From assembly GCA_964431965.1 (NCBI GenBank), contig CAYSLU010000014.1, forward strand, positions 1 to 64,000: a stretch of DNA of 64,000 bases, written 5' to 3'. Source of the stretch: CAYSLU01 sp964431965. Lineage in GTDB: Bacteria; Verrucomicrobiota; Kiritimatiellia; CAIKKV01; CAYSLU01. Numbering within the stretch: the first letter of the stretch is position 1; every line of letters starts with the position of its first letter. Below, piece after piece: positions 58,477-64,000 of the stretch. The translations under genes and the position numbers were made by a program. The notes beneath the pieces were generated by a model that worked only from the letters and a program-made list of their open reading frames with translations, was not told the DNA's origin and ran no database searches.

Positions 58477-59859
58477 CTACCGCTCGCTCTCCGGTATCCG
58501 AATGGCGACAAAGCCTGTCATCCCGAAGCCGTCCTGCTTCATCTTGGCGGGCCGGATGGCCGCCGCCGGATGGCCGTTCAGATTGGCGTAGAGCGTCGAG
58601 CCGTCCGCGCTGATCTTGACCCCATACGTGCCTCCGGGAACGAAGCGGCCCGCGGCTTCGAGGGGCTCCTTGAGGAAGGCCAGAACCTTGCGCTGCCGGC
58701 GTGCGATGTCGTACTGGATGACGGGGGTGCCGAGCTTCGCGGCGTTGCCGTGCGCGCCCGGCATGTAGTAGACGAAACGCTCGTCCGGCGAGAGGACGCA
58801 CACGGTCGTGTACTCGCCCTTCAGGAAGTCCGGGCCGAGCATCTCGGCCTTGTCCTTGCGCGGCGAGTAGCGGAACAGGCGGCCGGGCGAGTGCGTGACG
58901 CCGTAGATCCAGCCGTCGCGCGTTTCGGCCGTGGAGGCCCTCATGTTCACGTTGGACCCGAGTGACGTGCGGGTCTGTGCCAGGCGCTGTCGCTTCGCAT
59001 CGTAGAGCCAGAAGCCGCCCCGGCCGTTGAAGAGCACGGACCCGTTGCGCGTGAGGGCGATGTTCCGGTTGAAGGCGACGGCTCCCTCCGGGCTCGTGTA
59101 GGCCGGCTTGCGCGTGGCCAGATCCAGGGCGAACAGCGTGTTGGACGGCCCCTCCAGGTTGCACCACCACGTGTTCCGATCGCGGTCCAGGATGCACGTG
59201 GCGGTGCACCGGCGGGCCGGCAGGTTGGCGAAGACCTCGGCGCGGCATGCCGCCGGATCATAGCGGTAGAGCTGCCCCCCGGGGATCGCGTCCGACCACT
59301 TGTGCTTCGGATCCGGCGCCCGGGCGCCGTCGTTCAGCGTGCCGGTGAAGTAGATGCCGCCGTCCGGTCCCTCGTCGATCCGCGCGTGCAGCTTCGACCA
59401 GGCCGGCTCGCCGGCCGCGCGGGGCACGATGGCGTTCAGGTCGGCCACCTGCCGGAGCGCGTGCGCCTCGGGGTCCCAGGCGTACAGGTACGCGCGTGCC
59501 GTTCCGCCCGCGTCGTCGCCATGATCGCCGATGCCGCAGTAGACGGCGCCGTTCGAGGCGACGCCGATGTCGCCCCAGCAGGACCAGCCGGTGCCGTTCA
59601 GGGCGGCGTCCGGCAGGTTTGTGTGCAGGGCGAGCTCCACGACCGGCGGCACGTGCGCGAGGTCGAAGGGGGCCGCCCCCTCCTTCCGGGCTGCGGCGAC
59701 GACGGACGAGGGGGCCTGAAGGAAGAGCTCGCTCCGGACGATCACGGTGCCGTTCGATGCGCCGGGCATCGGGGGCGGCCAGCTCTCCCCGGCGGTGGCG
59801 GCGGCCCGGCACAGGAGCAGCGAAATGGCCAGGGCGCGGGCGGTCAGGCGGATGGGCAT
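58477..59859 (-). CDS. Secreted beta-propeller protein
   Basis: 460 residues from an ATG at 59859 (AGGAGCT before it); the frame is open to 59925. Signal peptide (RLTARALAISLLLCRAAATA). The mature protein has repeated four-strand blades of the SMP-30/Vgb/NHL kind: GDIGVASNGAVYCGIGDHG, ARIDEGPDGGIYFTGTL, CILDRDRNTWWCNLEGPSNTLFALDL, NIALTRNGSVLFNGRGGFWLYD, STAETRDGWIYGVTHSPGRLFRYSP and VKISADGSTLYANLNG. No catalytic residues can be named; a sugar- or ligand-binding or lyase role are both possible. Same strand as the polysaccharide lyase gene upstream (119 bases away), suggesting a shared role in polymer use. Confidence 0.72.
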   Translation of the reverse strand: MPIRLTARALAISLLLCRAAATAGESWPPPMPGASNGTVIVRSELFLQAPSSVVAAARKEGAAPFDLAHVPPVVELALHTNLPDAALNGTGWSCWGDIGVASNGAVYCGIGDHGDDAGGTARAYLYAWDPEAHALRQVADLNAIVPRAAGEPAWSKLHARIDEGPDGGIYFTGTLNDGARAPDPKHKWSDAIPGGQLYRYDPAACRAEVFANLPARRCTATCILDRDRNTWWCNLEGPSNTLFALDLATRKPAYTSPEGAVAFNRNIALTRNGSVLFNGRGGFWLYDAKRQRLAQTRTSLGSNVNMRASTAETRDGWIYGVTHSPGRLFRYSPRKDKAEMLGPDFLKGEYTTVCVLSPDERFVYYMPGAHGNAAKLGTPVIQYDIARRQRKVLAFLKEPLEAAGRFVPGGTYGVKISADGSTLYANLNGHPAAAIRPAKMKQDGFGMTGFVAIRIPESER

Positions 59860-59978
59860 AGAGCTCCTGCGGGTTGAGGCGATCGGAGGCGCGGTATCAC
59901 AGTCCCCTTGTATCGCCGGAGCCACGGCGTTTCAAGCGCGATGAGGCCGTGCGCCTGTCTTCCGGGCGCCCGTGTCGG

Positions 59979-62135
59979 TTACGGCGCGCCGGCGGCCAGC
60001 GCGGCCTGTCCGTGCGGCGCGGCCGTGCATCGGCCGTCGGGCCGCAGGAGCACCGCATCGGCCGCCCCGCCGCGCTGGACCGTGACGAGCAGCCCGTGCT
60101 CGACAGGCTCCGCCGTCACAGCGGTCACCTCCGGCTCGCGGCCAGCCGCGACGGGTTCGATCACCGCGGCAAAGCGCGCTGTCTGGCCGCGACGGGTGAA
60201 CACGACGAGCGGAACGCGGTCGTCCACGCTGGCGCCCACGCCGCTGCCGCACCGCGCCTCGGTGGGGCCGTCCGCTGCGCATGTCACACATGTCGTCACT
60301 CGGGGCGCCCGAATGGCCGCCCGCGCCATGCCGTCCGTCGTCGATCCGCCGGTCCAGCGGATGTACTCGCCCCCCGCCAGCGGCAAGAGGTCGCCCGGCG
60401 TTCCGCCGCGTCCGTCGCACTCGGACGAGCTTCCGCGGCCGTGGTACACCCAGTCAAACCGGTGCGGCGCCTCAGCCGCCAGTTCGTCGATTACGAGCAG
60501 ATAGGAGGGGCGCAGGTACAGCAACCGGCGATGGCGCACGCCCGGGTAGGCGCGATCGCACGATGCCGCGACCAGCGCGCTGTTCGCGTCCGCGGCAAAC
60601 GCCTCGAGCATCCCCTCCGCCGGCTTCTGTGGCTCGCCATCGACGATCACGGCGTTGTGGCTGATCGTCCCCTTGTACCACTGCGTATGCACGGGGAGGC
60701 GATATGCCTGGCTGGCCGCCCGCCCGGGATCGACCCCCAGCTCCTGCCCATGGCCGAAGAGCACGAACGAGAGCTTGTCGAAGTGTCCGTGGAAGCCGCC
60801 GTATGGACCGAACGTGATCGCGGCGGTGAGGCCAGCCCCGCCGTGGCTTCGGAGAATGGCGTGGCCGGCGCCGGGGACGACGCGGCTGGTCAGTCCCGGC
60901 TCGGCCGGCGCGGCTGTAGGCTCGCGCCCATACAGCACGCTCTCCCAGCTCGGATCGACCGGCAGAAGGCGGCGCAGCGCCGGGTCGCGATAGGCGTGAC
61001 AGGCCGCCTCCGCAGCCGCGGGGGCGGCGCCCGGCGAATCGCCCACGGCGTCGCCGAACCGCGGGAGCGCCCCGTCCGCCATCTCGTACTGCAGAGGGAG
61101 GCGGAACATCCGGGCGAGCGCCGGCTGGCTCCACAGGTCGACTCCGCACCGGCGCGCCGCCTCCGCGTGCGCCACCAGGGCCGAGAGCGTGTATGCGTGG
61201 TAGCTCCAGCTGTTTTCGTACCACATGCCCTCGGGCGAGACCGAGTCGCGCATCTGGAAGAGGAACCCGTTGCGCGCGTCGCTGATGGTTGCGTCGGCCA
61301 TGGCGGTGTCGCCGACGAGCATGGCCCCGGCGAACAGGGCCGCGTTGTGCCAGGTCTGCCAGTTGCTCTTGCCGGCCTTGTTTGCGTCGATGCGTGCGAG
61401 CATGGGCCGAATCAGCCCGTCGCGCGCCTCGGCTTGCCTGGCCGGCGTGAAGGAGGGGGCCGTGCAGAGCAGGTCATACGCCGGGGCGATCTGCGACGCC
61501 ATCGCCACCGCCTCGTTGAGCGTCTGCTCGAAGAGGTGTCCGGCCGAGGCGCCGGGCGGCTCGCGCTGCGCGCTGTCGTGGAGCGGGTACGCCCGGTAGC
61601 GCGCGCTGTACCCCAGGAGGACCGCTGTCGCGTCCTCGGCGAACTCGGGGTGTCCGGTGATGGCCCAGGCCCACGCAGCCGTCAGCATCCTCCAGAGGTT
61701 CGCTTGGTGCTGGTGCGCATAGATCACATCGTCGTAAGGCGCGCCGGTGTAGACGGTCCTGCACGAGGGACACCGGTGATGGGTCGAGTCTACGGTTGTG
61801 AGCGCAACCTGGCACGGATCGCACTGGTACCACTGGTTGTGCTGTCCGCCCCGCGGCGGGAAGGCGAGCGGCTGGGTCAAGGCCGCTTCGGCGTCGCGGA
61901 TCCGCGCCCGGATGACAGCGCCGTCCGGCGTGTCCTGCGAGGCGGCTGCGCCCAGGCGCTGCAGTTCCTCGGGGCGGCATGCGATGAAGGGATTCGCGCG
62001 GATGGGTGAGGACATGGTCTGTTCCGGGGGTTGGTTGGATTCGGGTTGGGCGCGTGAGCCGAACGGTGCGAGAAGGCCGAGCGCCACGATGGCCGCTGCC
62101 CGCGTCGCCGCCCGGCTCGCGGGTGACGTACTCAT
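59979..62135 (-). CDS. Heparinase II/III-like polysaccharide lyase, secreted
   Basis: 718 residues with a signal peptide (RAATRAAAIVALGLLAPFGSRA). Zinc-ribbon cysteines C105, C108, C122 and C125 (QCDPCQV, RCPSCRT) come first. An (alpha/alpha) toroid follows (about 150-400), with NWQTWHNAAL, MWYENSWSYHAYTLSAL and the Asn/Tyr/His residues expected in the active cleft. The beta-sandwich heparinase_II_III domain (about 430-700) contains GPYGGFHGHFDKLSFVLFGHGQELGVDPG and GTISHNAVIVDG. It would cleave uronic-acid-containing polysaccharides (alginate- or glycosaminoglycan-like) outside the cytoplasm; substrate class is not certain. Weak ribosome site at this start, kept because it gives the signal peptide. 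Divergent from the MBL gene. Confidence 0.82.
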   Translation of the reverse strand: MSTSPASRAATRAAAIVALGLLAPFGSRAQPESNQPPEQTMSSPIRANPFIACRPEELQRLGAAASQDTPDGAVIRARIRDAEAALTQPLAFPPRGGQHNQWYQCDPCQVALTTVDSTHHRCPSCRTVYTGAPYDDVIYAHQHQANLWRMLTAAWAWAITGHPEFAEDATAVLLGYSARYRAYPLHDSAQREPPGASAGHLFEQTLNEAVAMASQIAPAYDLLCTAPSFTPARQAEARDGLIRPMLARIDANKAGKSNWQTWHNAALFAGAMLVGDTAMADATISDARNGFLFQMRDSVSPEGMWYENSWSYHAYTLSALVAHAEAARRCGVDLWSQPALARMFRLPLQYEMADGALPRFGDAVGDSPGAAPAAAEAACHAYRDPALRRLLPVDPSWESVLYGREPTAAPAEPGLTSRVVPGAGHAILRSHGGAGLTAAITFGPYGGFHGHFDKLSFVLFGHGQELGVDPGRAASQAYRLPVHTQWYKGTISHNAVIVDGEPQKPAEGMLEAFAADANSALVAASCDRAYPGVRHRRLLYLRPSYLLVIDELAAEAPHRFDWVYHGRGSSSECDGRGGTPGDLLPLAGGEYIRWTGGSTTDGMARAAIRAPRVTTCVTCAADGPTEARCGSGVGASVDDRVPLVVFTRRGQTARFAAVIEPVAAGREPEVTAVTAEPVEHGLLVTVQRGGAADAVLLRPDGRCTAAPHGQAALAAGAP

Positions 62136-62247
62136 GGGCCGGGAGACTACGTCGGAGTCGGGGGAGTGGCAAGGCGACGATGATGCCGGTTTGCGCCCGC
62201 CCGACGGTCCGGCGTATCATCCGTCGCATTTCCCTGGGAGGTCGTTG

Positions 62248-62949
62248 ATGCCGGCGGAAGTGACCGCGATCGGAAACGAGGGCTTTGAAGTGGTGGCGGG
62301 CGGAGTCCGCCTGTTCATCGATGCGTTCTATCGACCCGCTCCCTGGGTCGGCGCTCCACCCGCACGCCGGGGGGCCGATGTTCGGGAGGCGGGCCTCCTG
62401 CTGGTGACGCATGCGCATCCCGACCACTTCAACCCGGACGAGGTGGCGGACGTCGCGCGGCGAACGGGCGCCAGCGTGGTCGGGCCGGCGGCCGCGATCC
62501 GCCAGCTGGGCTCGGCGCTCCCGACCGCCCGGCTGCTTGAACTCGAGCCCGCCGAAGCGCCCGCCGGCCACCCCGCTGACTCGCGAGAGGTCACCGTGCG
62601 CGGCTGCCGGATCGTCGCGTTTCGAACGTTCCACGCCCGCGGCCACAACTCGTATCTCGTCGAGATGCCGGGCCTGCGCTTCTTCCACGATGGTGACAAC
62701 GAGAACACGCGGCGCATCGACGCCCGGGCGCTCGGAACGGTCGACGTCCTGTTTCTGGCCACGTGGAAGGGGGCGGGGTGGGTTGAGTTCGCCGAAGCGG
62801 TGTCGCCCCGTCGCTGGTTCCTCATGCATCTGACCGAGGACGAGTTCGACCAGCAGGAGCGCGGCGGGTACTTCCCGGGGCTGTGCGACCACATCCCGCT
62901 GCCGGATCGGCTCGTCACGCTTCGTCCGGGGCAGAGCGCCGTGGTATAA
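62248..62949 (+). CDS. MBL-fold metallo-hydrolase, UlaG-like
   Basis: 233 residues from ATG 62248 (GGGAGG six bases before); the open frame upstream is antisense to the lyase gene and rejected. Metallo-beta-lactamase motifs: LLVTHAHPDHF (H55, H57, D59, H60), HARGHNSYLVEMPGLRFFHDGDNENT, and a late FLMHLTEDEF. The absence of a long C-terminal domain and the 'LRFFHDGD' strand suit the UlaG/YtkL-like branch (L-ascorbate-6-phosphate lactonase relatives). Substrate unknown. Ten bases separate it from the next gene. Confidence 0.82.
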   Translation: MPAEVTAIGNEGFEVVAGGVRLFIDAFYRPAPWVGAPPARRGADVREAGLLLVTHAHPDHFNPDEVADVARRTGASVVGPAAAIRQLGSALPTARLLELEPAEAPAGHPADSREVTVRGCRIVAFRTFHARGHNSYLVEMPGLRFFHDGDNENTRRIDARALGTVDVLFLATWKGAGWVEFAEAVSPRRWFLMHLTEDEFDQQERGGYFPGLCDHIPLPDRLVTLRPGQSAVV

Positions 62950-62958
62950 TCCGCGCCC

Positions 62959-63867
62959 TTGAACCCAAAGAATGCCCACCGCTTGGTGCTTCGCCGGCGT
63001 CGCTCGAAGTTCGTCGAGATCTTCCGCACCACTCCCCCGAAGACCGTCTGCCCGAATTTCTTTGTACTCTCGCACGCGAACGGCTGCGCCTTCGCCCCTC
63101 ACTGTGCGTACTGCTATCTCAAGTCGTCCTTCTGGCACCAGAAGGGGTCGCACGTCTTCACGAACACGGACGCCATGCTGAAGCAGGTTCGCCGCTGGAT
63201 CGGTCGGGACGGCCTGGAGTCACACGTTCTCAACACCGGCAACCTGTCCGACAGCCTCTCCTTCGAGGAGTCGCGCCCGCTCATCCGGGACCTGGTTGAG
63301 GTATTCAGGACGCACGCCGAGGCGAAGGGCCGGCCGCACAGCCTGCTCCTGGTGACGAAGGGCGGCGTCGAAGCCTGTCGCCCGCTGCTCGAGGTGGTGC
63401 CGTGCGCGAATGTGATCGTCTCGTTTTCGGTCAACAACGCGGCTGCGGCGAGGCGATATGAGGCGGGCGCCGCGCCGGTGGCCGACCGGCTGAAGGCGGC
63501 CCGGATGCTCAAGAGACGGGGCTGGCGCATCCGCATGCGGATCGATCCGATGATCCGGGGGTTCTCGTATGGCCTGATCGCCCGCCAGGTCCGCGGGCTC
63601 CGGCCCGAGCGCGTGACGCTGGGCACGCTGCGGGCGGAGGCCAACTTGGATCGATTCGTGCAGAAAGGCCTGTTTGCGGCGCTGGAGCGCCCGGGCGAGG
63701 GGAAGGGGCTTGCCCGCTATCCGGTGCGCGAGCGGCTGGCCATGTACCGCGCGGCCATGCGGGCCCTTGGCCGGGCCTTCCCGCCAGCGCTGTGCGAGGA
63801 GACTCGCGATGTCTGGGAGGCGCTGGGGCTGGATACCGAGGCCCGGGCCTGCAACTGTGGCGGGTGA
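62959..63867 (+). CDS. Radical-SAM protein related to spore photoproduct lyase
   Basis: 302 residues if started at TTG 62959; TTG 62983 or GTG 62986 are alternatives and no Shine-Dalgarno helps. Features of the SplB family: CPNFFVLSHANGC, then AYCYLKSSFWHQKG, LNTGNLSDSLSFE, HSLLLVTKGG, VSFSVNNAAAARRYE, and RIRMRIDPMIRGF. These bind S-adenosylmethionine and a [4Fe-4S] cluster and may act on DNA photoproducts or another substrate. The cluster cysteines are C43, C49 and C52, that is C-x5-C-x2-C, two residues longer than the C-x3-C-x2-C of characterised SplB. The C-terminus ends with CNCGG. Function in a non-spore-former is uncertain. Confidence 0.78.
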   Translation: MNPKNAHRLVLRRRRSKFVEIFRTTPPKTVCPNFFVLSHANGCAFAPHCAYCYLKSSFWHQKGSHVFTNTDAMLKQVRRWIGRDGLESHVLNTGNLSDSLSFEESRPLIRDLVEVFRTHAEAKGRPHSLLLVTKGGVEACRPLLEVVPCANVIVSFSVNNAAAARRYEAGAAPVADRLKAARMLKRRGWRIRMRIDPMIRGFSYGLIARQVRGLRPERVTLGTLRAEANLDRFVQKGLFAALERPGEGKGLARYPVRERLAMYRAAMRALGRAFPPALCEETRDVWEALGLDTEARACNCGG

Positions 63868-63879
63868 CCCGGCCGGCCA

Positions 63880-64000
63880 TCAGGCGTGCGCGTCCAACCA
63901 GTCGTACAGCTCGCGCACCGTTCGCTCGAAGACGGGATAGCTGTACTTGTCGTTGGCTTCCGCCCGTGCCCGCTTCGCCAGCTCGGCCGCCTGTGTCGGG
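63880..64000 (-). CDS. C-terminal end of a probable glycosyltransferase (cut by window edge)
   Basis: Minus-strand frame with stop at 63880-63882, 39 codons visible: ELAKRARAEANDKYSYPVF then ERTVRELYDWLDAHA. This resembles the C-terminal helix of GT4-family glycosyltransferases (A-R-x-x-x-E-x-x-Y-S-x-x-x-x-x-x-x-x-L-Y). The rest is outside the window, so the assignment is tentative. Convergent with the radical-SAM gene. Confidence 0.45.
   Translation of the reverse strand, partial: PTQAAELAKRARAEANDKYSYPVFERTVRELYDWLDAHA

Noticed and set aside
61798..62247. N-terminal extension of the MBL-fold protein
   Set aside because: Mostly antisense to the lyase gene; ATG 62248 has a strong ribosome site and starts the fold.

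Overview
The window looks like a chromosomal segment of a high-GC, Gram-negative, anaerobic or fermentative bacterium, most likely from the PVC superphylum (Kiritimatiellota, Lentisphaerota or Verrucomicrobiota). This is inferred from content: exported TPR proteins with ExbB/ExbD and DUF4159, a Cache sensor fused to DUF294, a URO-D-like protein paired with a Gfo/Idh/MocA oxidoreductase, a heparinase-like lyase, a giant PKD/RHS surface protein opening with a 'QWSTNLTRW...FYR' module common in Verrucomicrobiota, and a C-terminal-Phe outer-membrane barrel. No rRNA or other phylogenetic marker is present.

Layout. (1) 1-3.1 kb: ybeY (cut by the window edge) and a degenerate PgpH-like HD protein on the minus strand, divergent from holA, then tRNA-Thr(CGT). 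Hand counts give about 56-58% GC here and about 66-72% in samples further on. (2) 3.4-16.4 kb: a tight operon of three exported TPR proteins, ExbB-like, two ExbD-like, a zinc-ribbon/coiled-coil/TM protein and a DUF4159 membrane protein, followed by a TerC/DUF475 protein. This reads as an uncharacterised ion-gradient-driven envelope machine. (3) 17.7-23.2 kb: DUF485 plus an ActP-like symporter, converging on a minus-strand pair, Cache-PAS-CBS-DUF294 sensor and metallophosphoesterase. (4) 23.6-31.7 kb: a Rex operator, rex, a trimeric bifurcating-type [FeFe]-hydrogenase (hydC-hydB-hydA), a PAS-containing sensory hydrogenase (hydS) and a SpoIIE-type phosphatase, all overlapping or nearly so. (5) 31.8-38.7 kb: a heterodimeric ABC exporter, then the URO-D-like and oxidoreductase genes. 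(6) 38.7-39.4 kb: a 0.7 kb gap with a candidate structured RNA. (7) 39.4-56.7 kb: a secreted protein, a 4,914-residue FG-GAP/PKD/toroid/CARDB/RHS protein, and a convergent outer-membrane protein. (8) 56.8-64 kb: class II photolyase, a 73-residue protein, a secreted beta-propeller, a polysaccharide lyase, an MBL-fold hydrolase, a radical-SAM spore-photoproduct-lyase relative, and the end of a probable glycosyltransferase.

How parts work together. Rex, whose predicted operator matches the TTGTGAA-N4-TTCACAA consensus at 13 of 14 positions, probably ties hydrogenase expression to the NADH/NAD+ ratio, while HydS and the phosphatase look like a second H2- or redox-sensing branch. The TPR-ExbBD-DUF4159 operon and the giant RHS protein are the least explained and most interesting parts of the window.
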